Part shown: positions 32,796 through 44,647 of the stretch, in pieces
Layout: every line of letters starts with the position of its first letter
How positions within the stretch are numbered: position 1 is the stretch's first letter
From: Darksidea phi
Lineage: Eukaryota; Ascomycota; Dothideomycetes; Pleosporales; Lentitheciaceae
Direction: 5' to 3'
DNA: 45,762 nt
NCBI GenBank assembly: GCA_030770425.1
Contig: JASJFT010000299.1
Span: 1-45,762, forward strand
The notes under the pieces: generated by a model
Database searches by the model: none
Told to the model about the DNA's origin: nothing
The model's input: the letters and a program-made list of their open reading frames with translations, nothing else
Translations under genes and position numbers: made by a program

Positions 32796-34881
32796 ATGAC
32801 CCCATCAAAAAACACCAATCCGCTCCCCGGTGCGATATCACAAATCGCGGCTCAAATGGAAAGCCTTTCTACGTCAGTACCAATTGCGGAAGAAGCAATC
32901 GCGCGTGATTGCGCCGATGACGACTCGCCTTTTGAGGAAAACTCGGAATCAGAATCCGATGGGTCATCCACCATTCGACAGTATTCCATGATAAACTCAT
33001 ACCGCCGACCTTCATACGTAAATCCCGGTGCCCGCCCCTCTGCGCTAGTTTCATCGAGCATGCCGTCGCATAGCCAATCTGCCGACACAAAAAAGCATAG
33101 CTATCTATCGAGAAGAGAGCGGGAGGCCGTGCGGGATGAGGAGCGAAGTTTGCTCCGAGATAATCACCTTCTGCCCCCAAAACATCCGCGGCGAGGGAGC
33201 GAAGGGCTTCTTTCCGACGGCTTTACGGGGATGCCTTCTTTCCCCGCGCTGCGAAAGACTAGGAGTGCTCCAGTGGATGAGGAGGCGGCGAACGACGAGT
33301 CATCTGAGCACACAGCGCTCCTGGGCGGGAACCCGGATCTACCATACGGAGGTCTCGCTTCACCAAAGACTCTGAATAGGAAGTGGGACGAAGCGGTCGC
33401 CGCTGGCAAGATCACTACGACATGGCAAAGGGAAGCGAAGGTCCTGGCCAAGTCATCTGCGCCGCTTATATTGACCTTTTTGCTGCAATACTCGCTTCCT
33501 GTGGCGAGCATTTTCACGGTCGGGCATATTGGTAAAGTCGAACTTGGAGCTGTAAGCTTGGCGAGTAGTAAGTGGCTGTATATAATATCAAGTTCAGAGA
33601 GCACCGTTAACACATCTTTAGTGACCGCGTCCATCACTGGCTATGCCGTGTATCAAGGTTTGGCTACATCGCTCGATACGCTTTGCGCCCAAGCGTACGG
33701 ATCTGGCCGTCCACATCTTGTAGGCCTCCAACTTCAGCGAATGCTGTACTTCCTCTGGCTCATCACAATCCCTATATCCATTATATGGGCATTGGGAACC
33801 CAGTTCCTCTCCTTGATCGTGCCCGAGCAAGAAACAGCCCGTCTCGCCGGACTTTACCTAAGAATTCTCATCATAGGCGCACCCGGCTATGCCGCTTTCG
33901 AAGGCGGCAAGCGCTATTTGCAGGCACAGGGGATTTTCAGCGCCACCATGTATATCCTGCTAATATGCGCCCCGCTTAACGCTTTGATGAACTACATCTT
34001 TGTTTGGCGTCTAAAATGGGGATTCGTCGGGGCTCCAATCGCGGTAGCTATTACAGAGAACCTTCTTCCGCTGCTGCTCTTTCTCTACGTCCGCTTCATT
34101 GACGGCTACCAATGTTGGGGCGGATTCGATCGCCGCGCTCTCCACAACTGGACGCCCATGATCAAACTCGCACTCCCCGGCGTTGTCATGGTTCTCGCAG
34201 AGTTCCTGGCCTTCGAAATCTTGACGCTATCTAGTAGCTGGTTAGGACCTACCGAGTTGGCTGCGCAGAGTGTGCTGAGCTCGATTGCGGGCATTATGTT
34301 CCAGCTCCCGTTCCCGGTGAGTGTGGCGGCGTCAACTAGGATTGCGAATTTGATCGGAGCGACACTTGCAATGCCGGCAAAGACGGCGGCGAAGGTTGCG
34401 TTTGTCTTTGCCGTCGTGGTAGGAATTTTCAACCTGCTGGTTCTATCATTGCTGAGAGGATACATCCCGAGGCTTTTCACGCCGGACCCAGACGTCATCG
34501 AGCTTGTATCACGACTTCTACCTCTTTGCGCGGCGTTTCAGCTCTTCGACTCGCTAGCGGCGAACTGCAATGGCATTCTACGCGGGCTTGGGAGACAGGA
34601 GATTGGTGGATATGTGGGCCTCTTCGCATACTATGTTGTTGGGCTGCCGATCAGCTTTGGTACTGGGTTCGGGGCGAAGTGGGGACTGTATGGACTCTGG
34701 AGTGTAAGTATATCATTTCCGGTGGCGATGTGGCAACACTAATGCTCTATAGGGACCGGCAATTTCTCTCGGCGTTGTAGCTGGTATCGAAGGTTTCTGG
34801 ATCTACAGGACGAGTTGGGAGAAAGCGGTTGCGGCTGCTGAAGCCCGCAACGCCCTGGATGAACGTCGAGCGGAAGCATGA
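32796..34881 (+). CDS. MATE-family multidrug/toxin extrusion transporter
   Basis: Two exons: 32,796-34,703 and 34,753-34,881, 678 residues. The 49-bp intron (GTAAGT...TAG) keeps frame and replaces a spurious ending with GPAISLGVVAGIEGFWIYR, the last transmembrane helix. An in-frame upstream Met at 32,646 exists, but MTPSKNTNPLPG has the better context. The first ~220 residues are cytosolic and Ser/acidic rich, followed by two MatE repeats of six helices each (first from about AKSSAPLILTFLLQYSLP, second from about LALPGVVMVLAEFLAFEILTL). TSLDTLCAQAYGSGRP and CNGILRGLGRQEIGGYVG are characteristic MATE motifs. It exports organic cations or metabolites by H+ or Na+ antiport, at plasma membrane or vacuole. 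No substrate hint from neighbours. Confidence 0.94.
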
Positions 34882-36503
34882 TAACAGTTGTTGCTGAACT
34901 CGGGGCCGCCGCACTGATTCTATCCGTGCTATTAGCGGTAACAAAGGGCCTGACACCAAAAGGAAGGGGGTAGGCGTTTATTTGAACTTTGGTCGAATTA
35001 GCGGTCAGTGTTTCTTGTCTAGCGTTGTGGGTTTTTCAGAGATTAAGCCGTAGGTGTGTTTAGCTTCGTGTAAACCGACTTGATACCCTCTATGTCAGTT
35101 TTGATCTAGACAAGCATGTCTAAAGACGAATAATTCACGCAATTGTGCTGGCTTGGTTCACTTGAGATGGCTCCCTTGCCTCTGCGTTGCGACGTTATGC
35201 TCAAGAACCCCCGAGTGTGAGGAAGCGTACTAAATCATACTCCTGACGCCTCACGCCCTACTTGGATCTTTCACACTTCCCATCACCCGCCGGGCATACT
35301 CGAAATTGCAAATACGAAATATATCTCCTACGCAGGCCTAAAGGATACCAGAAGGAGATGGTATGCGGGATTGTGTCTGGTCAGGAGCATGCTTTAGAGG
35401 CGACGATGATGTCTCCAAGCGCCGCGGCTTCTAACTCTGCTTTGTAAGTGCTAATCCAACCGCGGGGACCACTAACCATTGCATAACAGGACCATTAATT
35501 TTATATAGTCGGATTACACGCGAGCTGTAATTCTCATATCGCATTTCTTCCCCTTTTCCTCACAAGCTTTCATCTCGTCTTCCGTTTTCACTAAGTCGAG
35601 GCGTGACGCATCAATGCATGGTTCTGTCGGATCAACAAGGCAAATCATCATCCAAGGACGTGAGGACTGCGCTCTGAACGTCACATTCTGTCGCGTTTTG
35701 CTAGTTGGCGCAGCTTCTTGCCCGCCCTCTGAGATGAGCTTTCCTGTTGCTAACTGACCGGAACCCTATGTGTCACTGACATCTATACCTCTGTTTGTTC
35801 ACGACCTGTTGCTACCTAAGGTAGACGTTGGAACGGTGCGGAAGTGTCGTCGAGCGCGCCGGCCCAGGCATGAGTATCTCAAAAGAGAACGGCTTCGATA
35901 AGAGGACATTAGCAATTATCAAACGTTCTAAGGAGATTTAATATAAACACGTCACCGACCCTCTTTGGAATCCTTCTTTCGCTTGTCAAAGGCCTCGGCT
36001 TCCTGCAGAGCGTCTTGGTAGAACTGACTCCTGCTTTTACAAGGTTTGCTGTCCGAGCGCTTCAAACAATCGGTAGACAAGGCAGCGTGGAGAGCCCGCA
36101 AGCTTCCAGAATGACGTTCGTAGAAAGTTTGTTCCATTTTTGGTGTTCTTCAATGATCCAGAAACGGCTAGCAGCAGAAGAACCTCCCTGTGGAGAGTGG
36201 TACCGGCTGCAAACTTGTAGTTTGTGTACTTTCCTACACACCTTGTGTCTTTTTCTAGTGTAGATATCGACAAACTTCACTCACTACACTTTTAACACAG
36301 CATGCAAGCTCACATAGAGCATCCAGCACACCACCTCTCAAACCTCTCCTTCGGCAGGAACCCCTCCGAATTCCCAAACCCACGCCTTACAGTCCGAAAG
36401 GAGCCCACCACACACGTTCGACAACACTCCCGCCTTCGATTTCTTTTCTAGACGGAGCGGATTCCACCTACAAGCAACAAACCCTCAACACTACCGGCTC
36501 ATC
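34882..36503. other. 1.6-kb intergenic stretch with a good intron but no clear gene
   Basis: A textbook intron (GTAAGTGCTAAT...CCACTAACC...ACAG) sits at about 35,443-35,489. Its flanks only give a short frame (MVCGIVSGQEHALEATMM to 35,510) with no recognisable domain, so it may belong to an untranslated or non-coding transcript. A minus-strand 61-codon frame at 35,952-36,137 is listed separately. Nothing else supported. Confidence 0.4.
35952..36137 (-). CDS. Possible small hypothetical protein
   Basis: Minus-strand frame of 61 residues, starting in a strong fungal translation context (CCAAAAATGG), ending with a highly charged stretch (EAFDKRKKDSKEGR). No homology recognised, no signal peptide. 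It could equally be a chance frame. Confidence 0.25.
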   Translation of the reverse strand: MEQTFYERHSGSLRALHAALSTDCLKRSDSKPCKSRSQFYQDALQEAEAFDKRKKDSKEGR

Positions 36504-37260
36504 ATGGTACGTTTAGCTTTCACTTAATGTAGTTTTTCCTTACCACGATACTAATCCGCCCTTGCTATCGCTCCTTTCCCTCCTGCTCTCCTCCGGCACG
36601 TGCCCCTCTTTCCCTTCGTATCTGAAGACAATTCGTCTTTTTATAAACAAGGTCTTTTGTGTTTGGTACTGATTTTTTGCTTTTGTAGGTGGATTAGAAA
36701 GACAACTTTGGGACCAAGACGCATGTTGGCGCCTGGTACTCTAGCTTCGCTGCGTTGATCATACAGTGTGTTATATGGTTCGCGAGGTCGCAATTCAACG
36801 AGCCAAAGTGGGTGAGGACACGGAACCAGAAGCAGACAACGATCTTTGCCCGAGACGTGTTGAAGGCGATGCTAGCAAATCCCGCGAACAAGACAGAGAT
36901 AACAAAGATTGTTCGGGACGTGGCGGGTAGCGATCGTGGATTCGGCGGGCAGTATGAACGTGGAGGGGGCTGGAAAACAAGATTGCTGCGGACGTGGCAG
37001 AAGCGATGGTGAAGAAGACGGATGAGGCGAACCTGGCTGAGTTGGATGGCAGAATTACTGGAGACGCGACAGAAGCGATAGGGGAGAAGATGGGTGAGAT
37101 GGACGCGGCTGAGTTGAGCGACAAGATCGCTGCGGGGGTGGCGAAAGCGACGAAGACAGATGAGTGGGTGGGTGCGGTGGAGGAAGGGATTTCTGCGGGA
37201 ATTGTAGGCAAGATCTTCGAGATAGTCAAAAAGGGGTTGAGCAATGAGACGCCTGCGTAG
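36504..37260 (+). CDS. Small membrane-anchored hypothetical protein, frame break inside
   Basis: Proposed start ATG at 36,504 followed at once by a GTACGT donor; the acceptor GGATTAG at 36,697 gives MKDNFGTKTHVGAWYSSF, then one hydrophobic helix (FAALIIQCVIWFA). The first frame stops at 37,012, yet a second frame (to 37,260) carries a repetitive charged helical region (KKTDEANLAEL, KIAAGVAKATKTDEW, KIFEIVKKGL). Two reconciliations exist: a 74-bp intron 36,927-37,000 (GTAGCG...GGCAG, weak donor) giving a 163-residue protein, or a one-base indel in the G5 run at 36,965-36,969. The first adds no new assumption about error, the second would mean a pseudogene or sequencing slip. No function recognised. 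Confidence 0.5.
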
Positions 37261-37511
37261 GTGTGAGAAGCACCCCCGGAGAGTATACGCAGGGGGAATG
37301 GCGTGGTGGTGGTCACGAGAAGGCAGTGCGAATGGATACTGTTCTTTGAATAGCATATCTCAAACATATTACAATACATCTTACAAGCTTTATAGCCCAA
37401 TTCGCCGCTGTGATGCTTAGTGCCAATCCCCTGATTAGAGACAGGGGTGGTGCAATTGCGGTTATACCTCATTGAGCGTGCCCGTGATTAGCGATATTCT
37501 CTCCTCGATTC

Positions 37512-38303
37512 TTAGTACCACCAACCTCTATCCCTCCCAACGGGGTCACCAAGGGCCTTCCAAAGACAGATAAACCCGGGTCTGCTAGGCGGGCGACTGA
37601 TACCATACCCAATATTGGTCACCCCGACTCGTAGCTGCTTGTGCACCTTCGCCTGCGCTGTCCCCAAAGCGATCCTCAACCGCTCATCGTCGTCATGGGG
37701 TGTTATGTGTCGAATCACTTCAGCATGCGAGCAGAGGGTGAACACCAAGTCCATAGTATCACTGGAAGTGAACCAGAGGAACTTTGTTGGTGTCCACAAT
37801 GCTAGCAAGGTATATTTACGCTTGCTAGGCTTACACTGGTGACCTGCGTATGTGGATATGAGTTCCAGGATGTAGAGAGGGTCATGGCCGATCTCTTTTA
37901 CGGGTTTGTAGATAGCGTTTTTGACCAGCTCCCTGTCACCACTCAGCGTCACATTGAAATGATCGCACCGCAATTTTTCACGCAATTCGTTGATAGTCTT
38001 GGATAGCTGCAAAAGTTTCGTCTGTTCCTCCTAGCTGAGAATCGAGCTCGTAATATCAGAGACTTCTGGGACGGTCAATTCCTGGCCAAGCACTGATTCA
38101 AGGTGTTCGAGGTCAGCTTCGAACGTGAATGCCATTATCTCGATCAGATAGCGACGGAGTTGTGTGACTGGAGAAGGAATGGTGCCGTTTAAAGATGGGG
38201 ATGTGGGTGAGGAGAGGCTGTCGCTTGGACGCAAAGGAGAGTTGCCGGACACCCTACTGCTATAAGGTGGCGGTGGCGGCAGCGGGGGGTCGTTATCGAG
38301 CAT
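37512..38303 (-). CDS. Hypothetical proline-rich protein with internal TAG or unrecognised intron
   Basis: Two open segments lie in the same minus-strand frame, separated by a TAG at 38,033-38,031. The first (from 38,303) is Pro/Ser rich at its N-terminus (MLDNDPPLPPPPPYSS) then has LRRYLIEIMAFTFEADLEHL. The second continues with EEQTKLLQLSKTINELREKL and ends at 37,512. A 63-bp intron 38,093-38,031 (GTGCTT...CTAG) would remove the stop in phase, giving about 242 residues; otherwise the gene has a premature stop. No domain recognised. The reading frame and codon character are consistent on both sides of the TAG, so the two halves belong together. Confidence 0.55.
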
Positions 38304-38900
38304 GGCAGAAGCGTGACCTCTTTCTTGAAAGTAGCTTGTCTGTTAGGTGTAGTCGTGGTCGAGTGTGATATTTATAGTTCTAATGCCTACATAGGCTATA
38401 GTCGAGGCCATTTAAATGTCTGGCCTCCCAACAAAGTTTGGCTTAGTGAATCCCCCTTGATGAACAAAGTCTGCTGACGAAACATGTGCTATAAATTCTT
38501 CGTGAAGATATCAATAGTTGCAGTCGTCTTTTTCGTTTTCAGGTGAAACATCCCATTATCGCTGAGGCATCTGCTCTCCGGTGACACTCCCGAAGGAGTC
38601 AACGAATGCGACTTGGACTGCGAAATATGAATGATGACTAAGCAATTCTCCGCGCTTGGCACTGACTCAACTTTGGCATTTCGAGCTCCCACTCCCGCGT
38701 GAACCACACAACGATAGCAATTCATCTTACAAGCCCTCTTTCACGGTAGAGAAACTTATGTTCCTTTCAGTCTGATTCACGTCCTTCGCATCGGTCTATG
38801 TACATCTCGCCGAAGGCACCAGGCTACCCCGCAACAAATCGAGCACCCCGCCCTGCGCTTCTATCTCGATCTCCAAGACTGACATAGAAGGGCAGCTACA
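38304..38900. other. Divergent promoter region, no gene seen
   Basis: About 600 bases between the proline-rich hypothetical (-) and eIF2B-alpha (+). A 78-codon minus-strand frame here (38,489-38,725) has no recognisable feature. Confidence 0.5.
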
Positions 38901-39995
38901 ATGAGTGCGCAAACTCCCACGGCAGAGAAGCCGCTGCCTGACTTCGACATTGTCTCAACCTACCGTGCAATTCTAGCCGGCGATCACGACCTCACTATGC
39001 CCGTTGCCGCAATCGAAGCCCTCGTCGAAGCCATCTCCCAAAGCTCCGTCTCTACCGTTGCCGAAACCCTCGCGCTCCTCGAACACCACACAGGCATGCT
39101 CAAGTCTTCGATCCCCAACCACATCTCCCTATCCGCAGGTACCGACCTCTTCCAGCGCTATCTCATCACAACGCTCAACAGGCCGGCGACGCTGAATCTG
39201 GGCCCGAGTGACGATTTCAGAGCGGTACGGAATCACTTGCTGTCCAATGGACGGCTTTTCGTGGAGAGAGCAAAGCAGAGCAGAGAGAAGATTGCGAGCT
39301 TTGGCAAGCACTTCATACGCGACGGAGCTACCGTGCTCACCAATGGCGGATCAAGAGTCGTAGGTGCGCTATTGCGAAGAGCAGCCGAATCAAGCACCAT
39401 GCGCTTTAAGGTTGTGTACGTCATCTCGTCCTTGGCATCAGCCGACTCCAAAGAAGGACATCAGGCCGTGGCCGATCTGCGAGCACACAATGTCCCGGTC
39501 GCAACAATTCCCGACTCAGCCGTGGCATACTCACTAGGGAAGGTAGACATGGTCATCGTGGGTGCCGAAGGCGTGGTCGAGAACGGGGGCATTATTTCAA
39601 GACTGGGAACCTACCAGGTAGGTCTGCTGGCGAAGAGCAAGGGCAAGCCCTTCTATGTCGTCGCCGAAAGCCACAAATTTGTTAGGTTATATCCGCTTAG
39701 CCAGTTCGATCTGCCCATCCAGCAAAATGTCCTCGAGTTCAAGGTTGCAGACGAAGCCAAGGATGCCGGCGAGGATGAAGGCGTCGCCGATGTCAACGCC
39801 AAAAGCACTCAGTCGAAGTGCTCTGGACTCACTGCGGAGGATGCTGTCGACTTCACGGTATGTAAATGGAATTCAACTTCAAGTATCGATCTGACTAGTA
39901 TATAGCCACCGGATCTCATATCAGGCATCATCACAGAGTCTGGGGTTCTTACGCCATCCGCTGTCTCGGAGGAGCTGATCAAGATATGGTTCTGA
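38901..39995 (+). CDS. GCN3: Translation initiation factor eIF2B subunit alpha
   Basis: Two exons: 38,901-39,857 and 39,906-39,995, 348 residues. The 48-bp intron (GTATGT...TAG) joins EDAVDFT to PPDLISGIITESGVLTPSAV, the conserved end of the family. eIF2B is the guanine-nucleotide exchange factor for eIF2; the alpha subunit forms the homodimeric regulatory core and senses eIF2 phosphorylation (general amino-acid control). The start has FDIVSTYRAILAGDHDLTMPVAAIEAL and the Rossmann-like core shows ILTNGGSRVVGALLRRAA (here VLTNGG), KVDMVIVGAEGVVENGGI and GTYQVGLLAKSKGKPFYVVAESHKF, with the ribose-phosphate-isomerase-like GAEGVVENGG signature. It is slightly longer than yeast Gcn3 because of an acidic insert (AKDAGEDEGVADVNAKSTQS). 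Confidence 0.95.
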
Positions 39996-40948
39996 GCCCT
40001 TCCTGAGCACAAAGCTGCCTGCCACCACGATCGCTCGTCGATATTCCCTCCGCACCTAAGCCCTTCCACGGCCCTTGCTGTGTGAAAGGATACTTACTCG
40101 ACTAGTAGGCCTCTCCAGAACTCCTTCCCACGTCGCAGCGCCAGACGTGTGCACGGCGGTACCAGAAAGGTCAGCTCCGACGAGCAGGCCCATGTCTGGA
40201 CCGGCGACGCTATGGAGGGGAACTGGGTGCATGTGTGAGAGCACAACCTGAGGAGCTCAGGCGTATAAACAGCCAGATTTTGCTGGTAAATGTCGAGTGA
40301 TGGAACATAGATGCGATTCGAAGTCCATGGAGTGACTTGTGGGTGGTACAAAAGTACTAAGCAGCTGAACGACTTTACACATCCACGTTTGATACCCAAT
40401 AGCATTTTTTCTCCAACCAAAATTGCATGCGCTCCAAATACGCGTCAAGATCTATTCGTCACCTAGTCCTCGATCTACAGTTAAGCCGCGACACCGAACC
40501 GCCACCATCTAAAATGCCTTAAGCACCTCGTCTGAGAAGCTGCATTCAGTTTACCCCCAGCCTCTAGTCTATGCCATTCTTATAAGCATATCCGTCACTC
40601 CCAGGACTGTGCCCAAAGCTCACGAAACACGGACTTGCTAGTGTACTCCCCTACAAACGTTTGCGTAAAACGCCTCACACCTCATGACCTAGATCCTTAT
40701 TAAGGTTGTTTTTGGCTCGAGTTGCGCTCGAGTTGACCTCGGTGATTTTTCTCAACTAAGAGACAATCACCAGCTCTATTTGTTAAAAATGCTGAAAGAG
40801 CATTTTGATTTGTTGCACTGACAGTCTTTTAATATTCCGATCTCACATTGATCTAAGCGAAGGCATCTAGAGCTTTCTAGATGCAACAAACATATTGTGT
40901 AGTGCTATATTCCGCTCATGTAATCGTTCCTTTTCGCTCAGTTCCCCC
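39996..40948. other. Intergenic, no gene seen
   Basis: About 950 bases between two convergent genes (eIF2B-alpha + and the HET-domain gene -). Short minus-strand frames (for example 40,094-40,420) lack motifs. 3' untranslated regions of both genes probably fall here. Confidence 0.5.
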
Positions 40949-42933
40949 TTACCTAACCTCAATGTTCTGCCATTGCCATCTATCGGGAACAAAATCTCCC
41001 ATCAAACTGCAAACCTCTCCATCCATGAGCCCATGGGTATCTACCAGATCAACGAAATCAGTGTCAGGTCAGAAAACGACGAGAGCAACTCACAACAAGG
41101 TCCTACCAGCTGGTAGATATTTGTGTCCATGGAAATCTCCCCGCCATCTTTTCCTTCGTTCGTCCCCTGACCTTGCCCAGTAGGACATTCGTACTCTCTC
41201 ATCACCATTGGAAGGGGACAATCGGGAACAATGTACACAACATCACCCAGCCTTGCAGCCCTGGGCCCAAGTCCTACGAAGCTATCTTGCAGGACGATGA
41301 CCCTGCGACCTATCATCATGTATCCGACCTTAAACTGCAGTGGTTTTGGTAGCTCATCAAAGTTATCCGTACTATATGCAGTGTCGGGAATACTTTTATC
41401 ACGATCATTTGCAGTGAGAGTCCTGATCAAGGCCTCGTTGTATGATTGGTTCGGGGGTATATGGAGGGAGTCCAATCTCGCTGCGATATCATGCAAGTCG
41501 TGGAAGAAATCCTTGGCGGTACCATTTGTACAAGTGATGTCGCTACCTATCGTGGAAACGACGCCTATGCGAAGGGCTTGCATCTTGAGGAAGCAGTCCT
41601 TGGGTGACTCTGTATACTGGCCAATACTCCAGGGCATATTCAAGCCGTCAGAAGCCTTGTAACCGAATCCTAGGTCGTTGCTGATTGCAGGCTGGGCCCA
41701 ATTCGGCACCCAAGAAGGTAGCCCAGGAACTTCTACGCGTCTGGACCAAACCTGCGGGTCGACAGCGGAGGGACATGGAAAGTCTGCTTCATCGGTGCGA
41801 ATCTCTACGAAGACCAGGAGTTCCAGATTCGGTCTTACGTAAGCGAGCTTCGTAATCGCGCGGGCGGCGTTTGTGAAGACGGACGCAGTGTCCATCTTAT
41901 AGTCGACGGGCACCAATCGCCTCCCCGAACTCAATCCATCCGGACTGTCCATGTTTAGGATGGCAAATAGGTAGTCGCGAGGGTCGGTAGCGAGGAGCTT
42001 GCGGAATTGGTTGAGGAGATGGAGTAAGACGCGTTGCAGTTCCAAGAACGTCCTGCCTTCGGGACCTTCCAGTTTGATGATTCTGGAAACAAAATCGACG
42101 TTTAAGATCATCCACGCTCGACTCACGGTGGGTTTGCATTGGCTAGACACTTTTTCAACGATCTCCATGTAAGCCAAAACCAGATCATGCCAGGAGATAT
42201 CCAGAACATCTTGTCCGCACATGAAGATGATCGTTTGAGCGTACATCGCCTCTTGAAACACCCAAACTCTTTGCCACCATGGGCGTCCGAATAATTCGGT
42301 CAAAGCTGTCTCGCTAATAGTCCGCTGCTCCTGTAGGACTTCGGAATGGAATATGCTATCCTTTAGAGGCACGAGCGTCTTGTTGCGAATGCTTGCTGCT
42401 TGCCGTATCAGGTCCAACGCGTGGCTGCTGGTCTCGGTGCTATCTCCAAGCCATATCACAACACGTCGGGCAAGACGGTATATCCGATGCATCTGAGAGA
42501 CTTGGATGCTTTTCTCATCGTCCGAGTCTTGATTGATACAGATGGCATCTGAGAGCCGGACGCAAGAATCAGTTAGATATATGACTCCGACAGAAAGCTA
42601 ACAATGTCTCCGACTAAGAGGCCACATACCAATCCATAGAAAACGAGATTCGTGCTCGAGTCTGAGATGCCGGAGGGCGGACAGTAGATTGCCCCGAACG
42701 CGAAATGGCTGTCCATTGATCGTGATGGAGTGATCTGCAGCCGAATTCCCCCACGTGTACGACAAGGCCTCGTATTCAGTCCATTGAGAAATGTCGAGAT
42801 AGTGCGAGTACAGCATGCAATGGATCGCGTCGACAGCTCCGTCTGAGGGCGGCAGGAGCTTGAGAAGGCGAATGCAAAAGCGGTTGCCGTCTAATTCTGA
42901 GTATATGGAACGAGATTCGGTTGTTGGAGCCAT
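40949..42933 (-). CDS. HET-domain (heterokaryon incompatibility) protein
   Basis: Three exons: 42,933-42,630, 42,548-41,094 and 41,040-40,949, 616 residues. Introns: 81 bp (GTATGT...TAACTGA...CAG) and 53 bp (GTGAGT...CTGACC...TAG). The HET domain is unmistakable: YEALSYTWG, then across intron 1 FLWIDAICINQD, IYRLARRVVIWLGD and LFGRPWWQRVWVFQEA. An open frame reads through the last donor to a false stop; splicing instead gives YQLVGPCYTHGLMDGEV, the usual C-terminal block of these proteins. I chose MAPTTESRSIYSELDG as the start; an upstream in-frame Met (42,990) is possible. HET proteins trigger cell death after fusion of incompatible strains, often with partner genes; no partner adjoins here. 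Confidence 0.93.
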
Positions 42934-43623
42934 GCAGGGTTGGTGTTGGAAAATAGCCGCTCTATATGCGCTGCTGGCACGCATATTCATTGTGGCTTGT
43001 GGCGCAGCACTGCCAGTCAGCCCCGTAGCCTACAGACTCGCACTGTCACTCTCATCGGAACCTCTCGTAGCCTTTCTTTGAAGACTTCAGCTCTTCTTCA
43101 AAGTTGCGCAATTGTACTCGCGATATCGATCATCTGGAAAGTCTTCACTTTTAAATGAATCAACCCCGCTCGCTCCTTCTAAAACAGACATTTACATATT
43201 ATAAGACATACTCAAATTTCTTCTAGACATATACTCTAACTCGGGCCCGGAGAGCCGACTAAGCTCTGGATCCGTAGTGGCGTCGCGGGCATACAGTGCT
43301 TAATGAAGAGGAACTACCTGGCCCTCAGGATCAAATCATAATACCCAGCGTCTGGGTTAAGGTGCGCTACCGCGATGCGCTACTCAACGCGGTGGAAGAA
43401 CATGTAGTAGATGGGTCGAGGCTGGAGATTGAGGACGAGGTCAACAACGATACTCGCAAAATCATGGCTGCCATTAGCAATTATAGTTCCATGATCGGAG
43501 TATTGAAATCTATGGTTGGTAACAATAGGAAATAAGTGACTGGTCGACACCAATACTTCCCTACCATTTTCTTTCCGTCCGCAATTGCGCGATGACGACA
43601 CGCTGCGACCGTGCATTCTAAAT
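42934..43623. other. Upstream region of the HET gene, no firm gene
   Basis: About 690 bases. A plus-strand frame to 43,535 reads VLNEEELPGPQDQIIIPS and onward but has no ATG start and no recognised domain; it may be a decayed gene fragment. Confidence 0.4.
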
Positions 43624-43812
43624 TTACCGTTCGAGCTGCTCATAGCTTCGGCGCAATCGGTCCAGTTCCACATCAACTGCTGCGTTCCGCCTATCTTTTT
43701 CACGAATCTGCTCTTGCAGCTGCTCGATGTGCGCAATGAAAGCGGCGAGTCTTTTCGGTTCATCAGTCTCATTCTCGTTGATTGGGGACTCATTTGCGAA
43801 AACAGTGCTCAT
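43624..43812 (-). CDS. Possible small coiled-coil protein
   Basis: 62 residues starting MSTVFANESPINENETDEP, followed by a heptad-like helical segment (FIAHIEQLQEQIREKDR, VDVELDRLRRSYEQL). A good intron (GTAAGT...CGTCAG, about 43,878-43,828) lies just upstream on the same strand and would fall in the 5' untranslated region. The helix alone is not evidence of function. Low confidence. Confidence 0.3.
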   Translation of the reverse strand: MSTVFANESPINENETDEPKRLAAFIAHIEQLQEQIREKDRRNAAVDVELDRLRRSYEQLER

Positions 43813-44647
43813 GCTAGTGCGCGTGCTCTGACGATTGTCGACCGGTTGGGAAGGAAGCTCTTTCACTTTTACTTACATGTAGAAATACATCAGACGGAAA
43901 AGGGACCACGTGCACGATTACGTCTTCATTCACGTCTCTCTGCACGCTCTGCACGGCCCACACGCTTCAAAGGTTGTTTCATGGAAATATATATCGCGCG
44001 CTCGGTGGAGCTTGGCGAAGTTTGACCCAGAAAAACCGTGTTCCAGCTGCCGTGACAGCTATGTCGTGCGGGAGCTGCGACGTCACCAGTAGCATGTTAC
44101 CATGTTACCCGATCAGTCGGTAGCAATGATTGTGTCTTCGATTATGGGAAATGGCCAGACTGAGCGATGTGTGGGCGGTTGGTCGATGTAGGGGACGGTA
44201 TGAAGTTAATAAAGATATGTACTTTTGATTGGACTAAGAGTTTCCATTTTAAAGATGTAGCGGTAGTAAGGCAGCTGATTACGGTAAGGTTTGTTAAAGA
44301 TGAGACAATATAAGGTACTGTGAATGTATTAAACGTGCTACTGGGTATAAAAAGTCGTCATCACGAAGGTGAACGTTGTCCATCTTCCCGTCATGATCCA
44401 ATCCATGAGCCGTCATTGGTCTTCCCCCTCATGTCCATCCTTCTCCGCTCCGACCCCGCGCGGTTCGTCTTGTATGCAATCTATTTCCCACATATCATGA
44501 CCTGCGACCTGTTGATCGTGTGACGTCAAGTGGTGGTGTGCGCCGCCTCGGTGGTTGTGGCCAGTTTATCCGCTTCGATGGTAATGATCCGCCCCAACTT
44601 ATCCATCCTCTCTTCAATATAGCACGCCTCCTGGTGCAACATGACGT
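43813..44647. other. Intergenic, no gene seen
   Basis: About 830 bases with only short unsupported frames on both strands. Confidence 0.45.
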
